Below, in pieces: positions 8,130 to 17,204 of a DNA stretch of 59,908 nucleotides. A model generated the notes under the pieces. That model ran no database searches. It was not told where the DNA came from and worked only from the letters and a program-made list of their open reading frames with translations. The DNA comes from Acidimicrobiales bacterium (lineage in GTDB: Bacteria; Actinomycetota; Acidimicrobiia; Acidimicrobiales; Ilumatobacteraceae). Within the stretch, counting starts at the first letter, position 1. Each line of letters opens with the position of its first letter. The stretch is taken from positions 1-59,908 of the forward strand of contig JAURCL010000008.1 in assembly GCA_030828465.1 (NCBI GenBank). The letters are read 5' to 3'. The position numbers and the translations under genes were made by a program.

Positions 8130-8852
8130 TCAGGCTGATTCGGTTCGTTTGGGGCGTTCGAACTTGTAGCCGAGGCCGCGGATGGTGATGATCCGCGTCG
8201 GGGCACTCGGATCGTCCTCGATCTTCGACCGGAGCCGTTTGATGTGCACGTCGAGGGTCTTGGTGTCACCGACGTAGTCGCTGCCCCACACACGATCGAT
8301 GAGCATCTCCCTGGTGAGGACTCGACCGGCGTTCGTGAGGAGCAGGCGAAGCACATCAAACTCCTTGAGCGGCATCGGCACCACCTCCCCTCGAAGGGTC
8401 ACCACATGTTCCTCAGGATCCAGCGCGACGTCGCCGACGACGATCGTGTCCGAGTTAGGCAAAGCGATCTCACCGGTGGAGTCGCGAGGCGATCGACGAA
8501 GCGCCGCGCGCATCCGAGCCACGAGTTCGCGAATCCGGTAGGGCTTCGTGACGTAGTCGTCGGCGCCGACCTCAAGGCCGACGACCGTGTCGATCTCGCT
8601 GCTCTTAGCCGTCACCATGATGATCGGCACATCGGACGTCTGCCGAAGGCGCCGGCACACATCGATACCGCTCATCTTCGGAAGCATCACGTCAAGCAGC
8701 ACGATGTCGGGTTGGCATCGCTCGAACATCTCGAGCGCCTCGTGCCCATCGCGGGCCACCTCGACGGCGAAGCCCTCTCGGGAGAGCCCGAGCCGAACCG
8801 CTTCGATGAACGACTCCTCGTCCTCGACGAGCAGAACGGTCTGCTGGCTCAT
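8130..8852 (-). CDS. regX3: OmpR/PhoB-family response regulator, RegX3-like
   Basis: A 240-residue regulator with an N-terminal receiver domain and a C-terminal winged helix. The phosphoacceptor is Asp54 in IVLLDVMLP, with acidic residues DE at 11-12, Thr81 and Lys103 completing the active site. The C-terminal half has DVHIKRLRSKIE as recognition region and ends in the wing motif GLGYKF. It overlaps the histidine kinase gene by 4 nt and is the last gene of the pst operon, so it almost certainly responds to phosphate limitation like mycobacterial RegX3 or E. coli PhoB. The PHO box upstream of pstS is the likely target. The name is given by context; phoB/phoP would be equivalent. Confidence 0.88.
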   Translation of the reverse strand: MSQQTVLLVEDEESFIEAVRLGLSREGFAVEVARDGHEALEMFERCQPDIVLLDVMLPKMSGIDVCRRLRQTSDVPIIMVTAKSSEIDTVVGLEVGADDYVTKPYRIRELVARMRAALRRSPRDSTGEIALPNSDTIVVGDVALDPEEHVVTLRGEVVPMPLKEFDVLRLLLTNAGRVLTREMLIDRVWGSDYVGDTKTLDVHIKRLRSKIEDDPSAPTRIITIRGLGYKFERPKRTESA

Positions 8853-9997
8853 GTCGATGGGACCTCCTGCTCGCTTCGGTTGGCACTCTCAGTCGGGTCC
8901 GCCGGTTGCGGGTTCGGAATTCGGAGCACAAATGTGCTCCCCTCTCCCTCAACCGACGACACCTCGACGGATCCACCGTGGTTGGTCGCCACGTGGCGAA
9001 CGATCGCCAGCCCGAGTCCCGTTCCACCGGTACCGCGGCTCCGCGCCTTGTCGACCCGGTAAAAGCGCTCAAAGATCCGTTCGATCTCGCGCTGGGGGAT
9101 ACCGACGCCCTCATCGGTGACCGTGAACGCAACGGCGCTCGCGTCACGTTCTACCGACAGGTCCACTCGACCTCCCGCCTCGGAGTACTTGACCGCGTTC
9201 TCCACCAGGTTGCCGATCGCCGAGGCGAGTTGCCGCGGTTCACCGACAACGGTGATCGGCGACATCGACTCGCTCATGCACACGTCCACCGATCGCTCAC
9301 GCGCCGAGTGGCGCACCCGCTCGGCGGCGGCCTGCATCAGGCTGGCCGCATCGAGCGGAACTGCCTCGATCTCCGTCCCGAGTTCGATCTCGGTCAACTG
9401 CAGAAGGTCATCGATGGTGCGCGCCGCCCGTTCGGCCTCGAAGACCATCCGACCGACGAGGCGCTGGATCGTCTCTTGGTCATCCTCCCCGACCAGGGCG
9501 TCGGCGAGCACCGCCATCGCGCCGACCGGCGTCTTGAGCTCGTGGCTGATGTTTGCGACGAAGTCGGTTCTCATCGCATCCAGTCGACGTCGCTCGCTGA
9601 TGTCGTCGGCGATGGCGACCGCTCCCCCTCCGGGCAGCGGGGAGGTGTGGACCACCACCACTTGCTTGGGCGGACCGAAGAACTCGAGGGTCTCGTCGGA
9701 GTCGATACCCGTGAGAGCTCGCTCAAGGTGGCGCTCAATGGCCTCCTCGATGAGATAACCGGAGTGGGAGTTACGCAATCGCTCCGCCGCGGAGTTACGC
9801 AGAACGATGCGGCCCGATGGATCGACTTGAACAATCGCGGTGCGGAGCTGGTCAACCAGTTCATCGATCCGCCCCGAGGTCGGTTCGGGGCTCGCCGACA
9901 CTGGGACTCCTTCAACCGATGATCGCCGGCGACGAACCATCAGCCCACAGGCTCCGGCCCCGATAACCAGGCCGATAGCGACTGAGGTCAGGTCCAC
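8849..9997 (-). CDS. senX3: phosphate-sensing sensor histidine kinase, SenX3/PhoR-like
   Basis: A 382-residue kinase. One N-terminal membrane helix (residues 5-20) is followed by RRRR, a PAS-like domain around 45-135, and the HisKA helix with phosphoacceptor His152 in FVANISHELKTPVG. The HATPase_c domain has NLVENAVKYSE as N box and DEGVGIP as G1 box. There is no large extracellular sensor, as in SenX3 and PhoR, which sense phosphate through PstSCAB and PhoU. It starts with GTG 6 nt after the phoU stop and overlaps the regulator gene by 4 nt. The linkage pst-phoU-kinase-regulator in one unit strongly supports the assignment. Confidence 0.9.
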   Translation of the reverse strand: MDLTSVAIGLVIGAGACGLMVRRRRSSVEGVPVSASPEPTSGRIDELVDQLRTAIVQVDPSGRIVLRNSAAERLRNSHSGYLIEEAIERHLERALTGIDSDETLEFFGPPKQVVVVHTSPLPGGGAVAIADDISERRRLDAMRTDFVANISHELKTPVGAMAVLADALVGEDDQETIQRLVGRMVFEAERAARTIDDLLQLTEIELGTEIEAVPLDAASLMQAAAERVRHSARERSVDVCMSESMSPITVVGEPRQLASAIGNLVENAVKYSEAGGRVDLSVERDASAVAFTVTDEGVGIPQREIERIFERFYRVDKARSRGTGGTGLGLAIVRHVATNHGGSVEVSSVEGEGSTFVLRIPNPQPADPTESANRSEQEVPST

Positions 9998-10003
9998 TGG
10001 GCT

Positions 10004-10708
10004 TCAGCTGTCGGAGGGAGTACCGGGCTGGCCGGAGTTGGAGCGCGACTCGTGCTCGGGCAACCAGCCCGTCGCGATGTAGCGCACCTTGTTGGCCAAG
10101 TTCACCGAGTGGTCTCCGAGCCGCTCGTAGAAGCGACCGACGAGCGCCAACTGCACGGCAACCTGCAGGTCGATGGTTCCTGCCGCGTGGCTCTCCAAGA
10201 TCTGCTGAATGAATTGGCGATGCAGATCGTCAAGGAACGAGTCGATGTCAGGAAGCGCCGCCGCGCGAGCCGCGTCGACAGACGCATAGGCGTCAAGGGC
10301 CTGGCGATACTCGGCTTGGGCCTGATCGCTGAGCTTCTGAATGATGCCTCGCAACTTCGGATCGAGTTCGTGTCCGTAGATGCGACGAGCGGCTTTGCAA
10401 ATGTTGCAGCAGAGATCCGCTGAGCGCTCCATCTCGGTCGAGATCTTGAGGGCCGTCGCGACTTGACGAAGGTCGCCGGCCACCGGGGCTTGAAGCGCGA
10501 GCAATGACAGGGCCCGCTCCTCGATCGAGGTCGCGCGCGCATCGACTTCGTCGTCGCCGAGGATCACGTATTCGGCACCCTCAAGGTCCTGTTCGAGAAG
10601 CACGGCGGTGACTCGAGGAATCAGATCGATAACCGTCGCGCCGAGGCGGACGATCGCGTCGCGGATCTCCTCCAAATCACCATGGAATCCCGCTCGGAGA
10701 TCGTTCAT
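10004..10708 (-). CDS. phoU: phosphate signaling complex protein PhoU
   Basis: A 234-residue all-helical protein made of two PhoU repeats. Each repeat carries an acidic metal-binding signature: VILGDDEVD in the first and FYERLGDHSVNLA in the second. PhoU links the PstSCAB transporter to the SenX3/PhoR kinase and prevents runaway phosphate uptake. The frame extends upstream to 10960 through pstB, but the true start is the ATG at 10708, which overlaps the pstB stop by one base (TGATG). The kinase gene follows after 6 nt. Confidence 0.95.
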   Translation of the reverse strand: MNDLRAGFHGDLEEIRDAIVRLGATVIDLIPRVTAVLLEQDLEGAEYVILGDDEVDARATSIEERALSLLALQAPVAGDLRQVATALKISTEMERSADLCCNICKAARRIYGHELDPKLRGIIQKLSDQAQAEYRQALDAYASVDAARAAALPDIDSFLDDLHRQFIQQILESHAAGTIDLQVAVQLALVGRFYERLGDHSVNLANKVRYIATGWLPEHESRSNSGQPGTPSDS

Positions 10709-11574
10709 CAGCCGAACCTCCCAGTGACGTAGTCCTGTGTGGCTTGTTCCGTGGGGTTGGAGAACATGCGCTTCGTGTCGTCGATCTCGATGAGTCGACC
10801 GGGCTTGCCAGTGCCGGCGATGTTGAAGAAGCCAGTGCGGTCGCTCACCCGAGCGGCTTGCTGCATGTTGTGAGTCACGATCACGATCGTGAAGTTCTCC
10901 TTGAGTTCGAGCATGAGCTGCTCGATCGCCAACGTGGAAATCGGGTCGAGAGCCGAGCACGGCTCATCCATCAGCAACACGTCCGGTTCAACGGCGGTCG
11001 CGCGCGCGATGCACAGCCGCTGCTGTTGTCCACCCGAGAGCCCAGAGCCGGGCTGGTCAAGGCGGTCCTTCACTTCCTCCCAGAGATTGGCTCCACGGAG
11101 CGACCTCTCAACAATCTCGTCGGTCTCGGCTCGCCGCAACTTCGCTGAGTTCAGGCGAATTCCCGCCACGACATTGTCGTAAATCGACATCGTCGGGAAC
11201 GGATTGGGTCGTTGGAACACCATGCCGACGCGACGTCGAACCGCGACTGGGTCAACTCCCGAGCCGTAGAGATCCTCTCCATCGAGCCGGACGGAGCCTT
11301 CCACCCGGGCGCCGTCAATGACCTCGTGCATACGATTCAGCGAACGCAGGAAGGTCGACTTGCCGCAACCGGATGGGCCGATGAGGGCGGTGATCGACCT
11401 TGCCTCAATCTCCATGCTCACATCGGCGACCGCGAGGAAGTCGCCGTAGTAGATGTTGAGGTCGAACACCGAAATCCCGCGATTCGCTCCGCTCGTCGGG
11501 CGAGCGTCCCCGGGCAGCGTGGATTCGTCAGTCACGGAACTTCCTCTCATTGTGATCTCTCGATCAAGCATCAT
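10708..11574 (-). CDS. pstB: phosphate ABC transporter ATP-binding protein PstB
   Basis: A 288-residue ABC ATPase. Walker A is GPSGCGKST (66-74), the signature is LSGGQQQRL, Walker B is [13 protein letters not shown], and the switch histidine is in [11 protein letters not shown]. The family energises import of inorganic phosphate by PstCA. The start at 11574 gives an ATGA overlap with the pstA stop. It adds a 30-residue N-terminal extension compared with E. coli PstB (257 residues), and internal starts (ATG 11550 or GTG further down) are possible. One-base overlap with phoU downstream indicates coupled translation. Confidence 0.95.
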   Translation of the reverse strand: MMLDREITMRGSSVTDESTLPGDARPTSGANRGISVFDLNIYYGDFLAVADVSMEIEARSITALIGPSGCGKSTFLRSLNRMHEVIDGARVEGSVRLDGEDLYGSGVDPVAVRRRVGMVFQRPNPFPTMSIYDNVVAGIRLNSAKLRRAETDEIVERSLRGANLWEEVKDRLDQPGSGLSGGQQQRLCIARATAVEPDVLLMDEPCSALDPISTLAIEQLMLELKENFTIVIVTHNMQQAARVSDRTGFFNIAGTGKPGRLIEIDDTKRMFSNPTEQATQDYVTGRFG

Positions 11575-12665
11575 CGCAGACCTTTCGGTTTGAGCACGTT
11601 GGCGAGCACTCGCGCGAGCACGAAGAGCGCCGCCACGATCAGCACCAACATCAAGGCTGCGGCCCAAGCCCTCTCAACCCCGGCCTCAGTGGGGATTCCG
11701 GGCTGCACGTATTGGTAGTAGGTGAACACCGGAAGGCTGGTCATGCGACCGTCGAAGGGGTTCACGTTCGTTTCCTGCGCGAGTCCAGCGGCGATGAGAA
11801 GAGGAGCCGTTTCACCGATCACACGAGCGACCGCGAGCGTGATGCCGGTCAGAATTCCTGCGACCGCCGTCGGGATCACCACCTTCAAAATCGTGCGCCA
11901 CTTCGGGACCCCGAGCGCGTAAGAGGCTTCGCGGAGCTCGTTCGGCACGAGGCGAAGCATCTCCTCAGCAGACCGGACGACTACCGGCGTCATGAGAACT
12001 GAGAGGGCAACGCCACCCGCGATGCCCGTTCGACTTCCGGGGCCGAAGATGATCACGAAAAGCGCATACGCGAACAGTCCCGCCACGATCGACGGGATGC
12101 CGGTCATGACGTCGACCATGGTGGTGATCGCCCGAGCCAGGCGGCCTCGCCCGTACTCGACCAGATAGACGGCGGTGAGCAACCCGAGAGGTATCGCAAT
12201 GGCGGCGGCGAGACCGGTGATGATCAGCGTGCCCACCATCGCATGGAAGGCTCCGCCAGCGGCAAATCCCTCGCGCTGCGCGAGGAGATCCTCGGGGGTG
12301 AGTCGCATGGTGCCACCGAGGAACGTCCCGTCAAAGCGACTGACTCCCTCTCGAATCACCGTCCAGGTGACGGAGAGAAGGGGCAACATCACCAGTACGA
12401 ACGCGACGGTGAGCGTCGCCCGCATCACTCGGTCGGTGGCTTGTCGTCGATCCTCGAGTACCCGGCTTCCCACGTAGGTCAGTGACACGTAGGACAGGGC
12501 TGCGACAATCAAGATCCAACCCCACTTTCCGTTTCCAAGCAGGTTCGGAATGCTGATGCCAAGCAACAGGGACACAGCGGCGATCGCCCCTTCGGCAGCG
12601 CGCGACATGCGGCGCGCATCGAGTCCCACAGTGGGAGCAGTCACGTCGTTCATCACCGAGGTCAT
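11571..12665 (-). CDS. pstA: phosphate ABC transporter permease PstA
   Basis: A 364-residue permease with about seven or eight membrane helices. The N-terminal part contains two extra hydrophobic segments before the family core. The core BPD_transp_1 region carries the EAA loop ([21 protein letters not shown]), which couples to Pst[22 protein letters not shown] precedes it, as in other PstA proteins. The start ATG overlaps the pstC stop (ATGA) and the stop overlaps the pstB start in the same way, so translation of the three genes is coupled. E. coli PstA has 296 residues; the added N terminus is common in actinobacteria. Confidence 0.95.
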   Translation of the reverse strand: MTSVMNDVTAPTVGLDARRMSRAAEGAIAAVSLLLGISIPNLLGNGKWGWILIVAALSYVSLTYVGSRVLEDRRQATDRVMRATLTVAFVLVMLPLLSVTWTVIREGVSRFDGTFLGGTMRLTPEDLLAQREGFAAGGAFHAMVGTLIITGLAAAIAIPLGLLTAVYLVEYGRGRLARAITTMVDVMTGIPSIVAGLFAYALFVIIFGPGSRTGIAGGVALSVLMTPVVVRSAEEMLRLVPNELREASYALGVPKWRTILKVVIPTAVAGILTGITLAVARVIGETAPLLIAAGLAQETNVNPFDGRMTSLPVFTYYQYVQPGIPTEAGVERAWAAALMLVLIVAALFVLARVLANVLKPKGLR

Positions 12666-13618
12666 CCGTCTGCCCCCGAGAATCCGGCATTCGCGACACG
12701 TCGTGCGAGGGCGTTCACGAGGAACGTGATGCCAAAGAGCACAAGACCGGTCGCGATGAGTCGGTTGACGTCGAGGCCGTACGCCTCAGGGAACTTGAGG
12801 GCGACATTTGAAGCGATGGTGTTCGAGTTCTGGTTGGTGAGAACGCTCCAGAAGTAGCCGTCGCTCGGCGAGAGGATGATCGCGACCGCCATGGTCTCTC
12901 CGAGGGCGCGGCCGAGACCGAGCATGCATCCGCTGATGACGCCCGAGCGGCCGTAGGGCAGCACGGCCTGACGGATCATCTCCCACTTAGTGGCCCCGAG
13001 AGCGAGCGAGGCCTCCTCGTGAAGACGTGGGGTCTGCAGGAAGACCTCACGCGAGATCGCCGTGATGACGGGAAGGATCATGACGGCAAGAACGATTCCG
13101 GCGGTGAGCATCGAGCGTCCGCTCGTCGAGATCGTTCCAGAGAAGAACGGCAAGAAATCGAGATTCTCATTCAGCCAGGGGTAGAGGTTGCCCGACAGGA
13201 TCGGAGCAAGAACCGTGATCCCCCAGATGCCGAACACGACACTTGGGATGGCGGCGAGAAGGTCGACCAAATACCCGAGCGTCTGAGAAACGCGCTTTGG
13301 GGCGTAGTGGCTGATGAACAGCGCGACCGCCACTCCAAGAGGCGCGGCGATCAGGAGCGCAAGAAACGACGCGTAGACCGTGCCGAAGACAAGCGGTCCG
13401 ACGTATTGCAGGAAGTTGTCACTTCCGGACATCTCCTCGGTGTCGCCGAAAATCCCTGCGCGCCCTTCCACGACGAGGAATGCCGCTACCCCGGCGAGGA
13501 TGATCAGAATGTTGATGCCGGCCGCCCTTGAGAGACCGGAGAACACGCGATCGCCGAGGCGTCCGCGCGATGCCGTCTGGGCAGTGACCGAGGCGCTTTG
13601 GGGGCTGAGAAGTGTCAC
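12662..13618 (-). CDS. pstC: phosphate ABC transporter permease PstC
   Basis: About 318 residues with six membrane helices. The first helix is INILIILAGVAAFLVV, followed by an external loop with FLQYVGPLVFGTVYASF. The coupling loop reads LHEEASLALGATKWEMIRQAV. PstC forms the phosphate channel with PstA. The open frame extends to 13702, but that would place the intercistronic hairpin inside the coding region. I prefer the GTG at 13618, although no clear Shine-Dalgarno is visible there. The gap to pstS is about 106 nt and holds the hairpin. The 3' end overlaps pstA. Confidence 0.9.
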   Translation of the reverse strand: MTLLSPQSASVTAQTASRGRLGDRVFSGLSRAAGINILIILAGVAAFLVVEGRAGIFGDTEEMSGSDNFLQYVGPLVFGTVYASFLALLIAAPLGVAVALFISHYAPKRVSQTLGYLVDLLAAIPSVVFGIWGITVLAPILSGNLYPWLNENLDFLPFFSGTISTSGRSMLTAGIVLAVMILPVITAISREVFLQTPRLHEEASLALGATKWEMIRQAVLPYGRSGVISGCMLGLGRALGETMAVAIILSPSDGYFWSVLTNQNSNTIASNVALKFPEAYGLDVNRLIATGLVLFGITFLVNALARRVANAGFSGADG

Positions 13619-13671
13619 GTGTTGGTTAATCCACGAATTGAGCAGTTCGGTATCGAATCGATTCGGTTGTG

Positions 13672-13700
13672 GGGGTGGGGCGCCTCTGGCGCCCCACCCC
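13672..13700 (-). terminator. intercistronic 13-bp hairpin between pstS and pstC
   Basis: A perfect 13-bp inverted repeat (13672-13684 with 13688-13700) encloses a 3-nt loop. No T tract follows on the minus strand, so it looks more like a partial terminator or an mRNA-stabilising stem than a full stop. Such stems commonly raise pstS transcript relative to the permease genes. Confidence 0.75.
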
Positions 13701-13724
13701 AATCCGAGCTTGAGGTTAGTTAGG

Positions 13725-14897
13725 TCAGCCCGCGACGGTGATCACGGCGATGGACTTCTGGATCTCGGCTTGGACCTCATCGGAGATCGGAGCCGAACCA
13801 GCCGAAGCGGCTGAAGCACGCTGACCGGCGTCGGAGCTGACGTAGGTCATGAACGCCTTCACCAGATCCACGGTCTCCTGATCGGCGTACTCGAGACACA
13901 CGATGTGATACGAGACCAACGCGATCGGGTACGTATCCGCCGAATCCGGCGTCCGGTTCACCTCGATAGCGAAGTCGAACTCGTTACGACCACCGGTACG
14001 CACCGACGAGTCAACGATCCGACCAGCAGCCTCAGGCGAGAACTCGACGAACGAACCAGCGACACCGACCGCGGCAGCGGGCAGATCACCGATCTGAGAA
14101 GCATCGGCGTAACCGATCGACCCTTCACCAGCGTTCACCGCAGCAACAACACCAGAGGTCTGAGGAGCACCCTCACCACCACCAGGGCCATCGGCGTCCC
14201 ACGCCTCGATCGCACCATAGGTCCACACATCAGGCGCAGCCTGAGACATGTAGTCCGTGAAGTTCTCCGTCGTGCCCGACTCATCGGCGCGGTGCACCGG
14301 GTTGATCGCGAGATCCGGCAGATCCACACCCGGGTTCTCCGCGGCGATCGCCGCATCCGACCAGTTCGTGATCTGGTTCGCGAAGATCCCCGCGATCACC
14401 TCAGGCGACAACTGCAACGTGGTGCCCGCCAGCGACGGCAGGTTGTACGGAATCGCGATCGGCGAGATGTAGTGAGGAAGGTTGATCGCACCGAGATCAC
14501 CGGCGCACACCTCCTTCGACGACTCCCACTCCTCATCCTTCAACGCAGCATCCGAACCAGCGAAGTCCGAACCACCACCAAGGAACTGCTTCCGGCCACC
14601 ACCAGAACCAATCGGGTCATACTCAACCGTCGCGTTCGGGTAGGCAGCTTGAAAGCCGGCCTGCCAACCCAACATCGCCGCAGCCTGCGACGACGCACCA
14701 GCACCAATCAACGTGCCGGTGACTTCGTCAGGCGCCGGGGCGGGCTCCGCTGCTGGCTCGTCGGCAGCTGCAGATTCGTCGGCAGCTGCAGGCTCGTCGG
14801 CAGGCACGTCCTCCGCCTCATCGCCACCGCCGCAGGCGGCGATCACGAGCGAGGCGGCCGCTGCGAATGCGACGAATCGCTTGGAATGGAATCTCAC
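13725..14897 (-). CDS. pstS: phosphate ABC transporter substrate-binding lipoprotein PstS
   Basis: A 390-residue periplasmic-type binding protein. The N terminus is a lipoprotein signal: basic RFHSKR, hydrophobic FVAFAAAASLVIA and lipobox ending AAC, so the mature protein is lipid-anchored. A flexible Ala/Glu/Asp/Pro linker of about 35 residues follows. The binding domain has phosphate-loop signatures GAGASSQAA, GSGGGRKQF and HRADESGTTENF. I chose the GTG at 14897 over the upstream ATG because GGAG lies 9 nt before it and the signal peptide begins there. It heads the pst operon behind a PHO box and is followed by a strong hairpin, so it is probably the most abundant product. Confidence 0.95.
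   Translation of the reverse strand: MRFHSKRFVAFAAAASLVIAACGGGDEAEDVPADEPAAADESAAADEPAAEPAPAPDEVTGTLIGAGASSQAAAMLGWQAGFQAAYPNATVEYDPIGSGGGRKQFLGGGSDFAGSDAALKDEEWESSKEVCAGDLGAINLPHYISPIAIPYNLPSLAGTTLQLSPEVIAGIFANQITNWSDAAIAAENPGVDLPDLAINPVHRADESGTTENFTDYMSQAAPDVWTYGAIEAWDADGPGGGEGAPQTSGVVAAVNAGEGSIGYADASQIGDLPAAAVGVAGSFVEFSPEAAGRIVDSSVRTGGRNEFDFAIEVNRTPDSADTYPIALVSYHIVCLEYADQETVDLVKAFMTYVSSDAGQRASAASAGSAPISDEVQAEIQKSIAVITVAG
14757..14806 (-). repeat. 18-bp imperfect tandem repeat in the pstS linker
   Basis: About 2.8 copies of an 18-bp unit starting ctcgtcggcagctgcag encode the repeated Ala-Asp-Glu-rich linker between lipobox and binding domain. Copy number could vary by slippage without shifting the frame. 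Confidence 0.7.
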
Positions 14898-14937
14898 GCT
14901 GTTGTCTCCAATCAGAAGTCGTTCACGGGGGTACACG

Positions 14938-14956
14938 CCGTGGGCTTCTCCCACGG
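14938..14956 (-). promoter_or_regulatory. 5'UTR hairpin of pstS
   Basis: A 7-bp stem (ccgtggg with cccacgg, 5-nt loop) lies about 40 nt before the pstS start and just after the predicted transcription start. It may stabilise the leader. Confidence 0.4.
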
Positions 14957-14964
14957 ACGGCCGC

Positions 14965-14970
14965 AACCTA
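14965..14970 (-). promoter_or_regulatory. -10 element of the pstS promoter
   Basis: TAGGTT on the minus strand lies 10 nt downstream of the last PHO repeat. The -35 position reads AGGGTC, far from TTGACA, as expected for an activator-dependent promoter. A start near 14958 gives a leader of about 60 nt. Confidence 0.5.
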
Positions 14971-14979
14971 AGAGACCCC

Positions 14980-15019
14980 GGTTAACCGACCCTCGGCGGT
15001 GGGTGAACAGCAGGTGAAC
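14980..15019 (-). promoter_or_regulatory. PHO box (11-bp direct repeats)
   Basis: On the minus strand GTTCACCTGCT (15019-15009) is followed directly by GTTCACCCACC (15008-14998). A third, weaker heptamer GTTAACC begins at 14986, exactly two 11-bp turns on. GTTCACC repeats at 11-bp spacing are the known recognition pattern of PhoP/RegX3-type regulators in actinobacteria. The box lies upstream of and partly over the -35 position of pstS. Confidence 0.8.
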
Positions 15020-15061
15020 GAATGGGGCACCCGCGGCGAACTGATGCTCGGGCCCGCGGAA

Positions 15062-17167
15062 TCAGCGGCGAACGGCTTGCTGGCGCTCGTACGTCCAGCG
15101 ATACATGAGCTCTTGGGCATCGGGAGCGAACTCGTCGCGCGGACCGCGGCGACGCCAACGATCGTCGGGTCCCTGCTCCCAGCGCACCACCTCATCGGAG
15201 AGATCGAAGTCGAGCACACGGTCCAGCCACTCTCGGTGCTTCGGGTGCTGGATCGGCACCAGCACCTCGACTCGGCGCTCGAGGTTGCGCGGCATCAGGT
15301 CAGCCGAGCCGATCAGATAGAGCGGGCCACCATCGTCGGCGCCGTGAGCGAACCGGTAGATCCGGCTGTGCTCGAGGTAGCGCCCGAGGATGCTCCGCAC
15401 GCTGATGTTGTCCGACAGTCCGGGTACCCCGGCGCGGATGCACGAGATCCCACGCACCACCATCTCGACGGGCACCCCGGCGTCGCTCGCTCGGTAGAGC
15501 GCGTCGATCATCACCGGATCAGCGATCGAGTTGCACTTCATGCGGATCGAACCCTCAGCCCCGAACTCCATCTCGCGCTCGACCAGGTCGATGAGTTGCG
15601 ACCGCAGACCTCGCGGGGCGACCAACAGGGTGCGATAGTCGTCGGAGCGGCTGAAGCCGGTCAGGTGGTTGAAGAGATGCACGACGTCGGCGCCGATCGC
15701 CGGGTCACTGGTGATGTATCCGAGATCCTCATAGAGCCGCGCCGTGCGACCGTTGTAGTTGCCGGTGCCGATGTGGCAGTAGTGCCGAAGGCGCTCGCCG
15801 TCGTCGCGCACGACGAGCACCACTTTGGAGTGGGTCTTCAACCCGACCATGCCGTAGACGACGTGCACTCCGGCCCGCTCGAGCCGGCGAGCCCACTGGA
15901 TGTTCGTCGCCTCATCGAACCGCGCCTTCAACTCCACGAGCACCGCCACCTGCACGCCACGCTCAGCGGCGCGGATCAGGCTGCGCAGGATCGGGCTGTC
16001 GGCGCCCGAGCGATAGAGCGTCATCTTGATGGTCTGCACATGCGGGTCGTCGGCTGCCTGGGCGATGAACGCCTCAACACTGCTCGAGAAGCTCTCGTAG
16101 GGGTGGTGGACGAGAAGCGCGCGGTCATCGACCACATCGAAGAGGCTGCGGTCGGCCTCCTCAGCCGCGAGGATTCGGCCAGCCGTGGTGGGCACCCAGG
16201 GCCGATCCCTGAGGTCGGGACGGTCAAGCCCGTGCAGTTGGAACAGACACGACAGGTCGAGCAGCGTCGAATGCTCGGTGACATTGCGCCCGTCGATGCC
16301 GAGTTCACGCACCAACAGACCGAGCATCTCGGGGCTGACGCTCCGGTGCACCTCGAGGCGGACCGGCCGGTTGAACCGCTGTTTCCGCAGTTCGAGCTCG
16401 ACCGCCTCAAGCAGGTCGTCGGCCTCATCCTCCTCGAGCGCGAGATCGGCATTGCGCGTCACCCGGAACGTCGCCCACTCCTCCACCACCATGCCGACGA
16501 ACAAGGTGTCGAGATGAGCGGCGATCACCTCCTCGGCGGGCACAAACCGGCCGTCACCGAGTGGAACGAACCGCGGGAAGATCTTCGGGATCTTCAGTCT
16601 CACGAAGCGGCGCTCGGCCGTCGACGGATCGGCGACCGTCACCGCGATCGACAGCGCGAGGTTCGAGATGTACGGGAACGGGTGCCCAGGGTCAACGGCA
16701 AGGGGAGTGAGCACCGGAAAGATGCGGTCCTCGTAGAAGGCGCGGGCCGCGAGCCGGTCGCCGAGGTCGAGATCGCTCCACCTCACGATCGAGATGCCGA
16801 CCTCGCTGAGCGCCGGCAGGAGATCGTCGACGAGTAGCGACTCCTGACGACGCACGAACGCGGCGACCCGCGTGCCGATCTCGGCGAGTTGTTGGGCTGG
16901 CGTCAAGCCTTCTGGAGTCTCATCCTCGACTCCTGCGGCGATCTGATCCTTGAGGGCGGCGACGCGAACCTGGAAGAACTCGTCGAGGTTCGATGAGGCG
17001 ATCGCGATGAACTTGAGCCGTTCGAGCAGCGGGATGCCCGGCTCGTCAGCGAGGTCAAGGACCCGCTCGTTGAAGTCGAGCCAACTGATCTCGCGGTTGA
17101 GATATCGCGGGCTCGGCGCGAGGGAAGTGTCCGGCTGCGCGCCGACCGACGGGTCGTGGAGCGTCAT
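15062..17167 (-). CDS. ppk1: polyphosphate kinase 1
   Basis: A 701-residue enzyme that reversibly transfers the ATP gamma-phosphate to polyphosphate. The N domain begins YLNREISWLDFNERVL (22-37). The catalytic core has His446 in GLKTHSKVVLV, equivalent to the autophosphorylated His435 of E. coli, then YCHIGTGNYN (463-472) and a second conserved block with RGISCIRAGVPGLS. Length matches Ppk1 (about 690). The frame reaches 17263, but ATG 17167 avoids overlap with the 90-residue gene upstream and starts just before the conserved domain. It follows that gene by 37 nt and precedes pstS in the same direction, linking phosphate storage with uptake. Confidence 0.95.
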   Translation of the reverse strand: MTLHDPSVGAQPDTSLAPSPRYLNREISWLDFNERVLDLADEPGIPLLERLKFIAIASSNLDEFFQVRVAALKDQIAAGVEDETPEGLTPAQQLAEIGTRVAAFVRRQESLLVDDLLPALSEVGISIVRWSDLDLGDRLAARAFYEDRIFPVLTPLAVDPGHPFPYISNLALSIAVTVADPSTAERRFVRLKIPKIFPRFVPLGDGRFVPAEEVIAAHLDTLFVGMVVEEWATFRVTRNADLALEEDEADDLLEAVELELRKQRFNRPVRLEVHRSVSPEMLGLLVRELGIDGRNVTEHSTLLDLSCLFQLHGLDRPDLRDRPWVPTTAGRILAAEEADRSLFDVVDDRALLVHHPYESFSSSVEAFIAQAADDPHVQTIKMTLYRSGADSPILRSLIRAAERGVQVAVLVELKARFDEATNIQWARRLERAGVHVVYGMVGLKTHSKVVLVVRDDGERLRHYCHIGTGNYNGRTARLYEDLGYITSDPAIGADVVHLFNHLTGFSRSDDYRTLLVAPRGLRSQLIDLVEREMEFGAEGSIRMKCNSIADPVMIDALYRASDAGVPVEMVVRGISCIRAGVPGLSDNISVRSILGRYLEHSRIYRFAHGADDGGPLYLIGSADLMPRNLERRVEVLVPIQHPKHREWLDRVLDFDLSDEVVRWEQGPDDRWRRRGPRDEFAPDAQELMYRWTYERQQAVRR

Positions 17168-17204
17168 GAGCGTGTGATCCTCGGTCCGTCGACGACGGCC
17201 GGCG

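Noticed and set aside
14999-16837. A 612-codon open frame on the plus strand
   Set aside because: It lies entirely antisense to ppk1, whose conserved motifs are clear; its translation is Arg/His/Glu-rich without recognisable domains. Such shadows are expected in GC-rich DNA.
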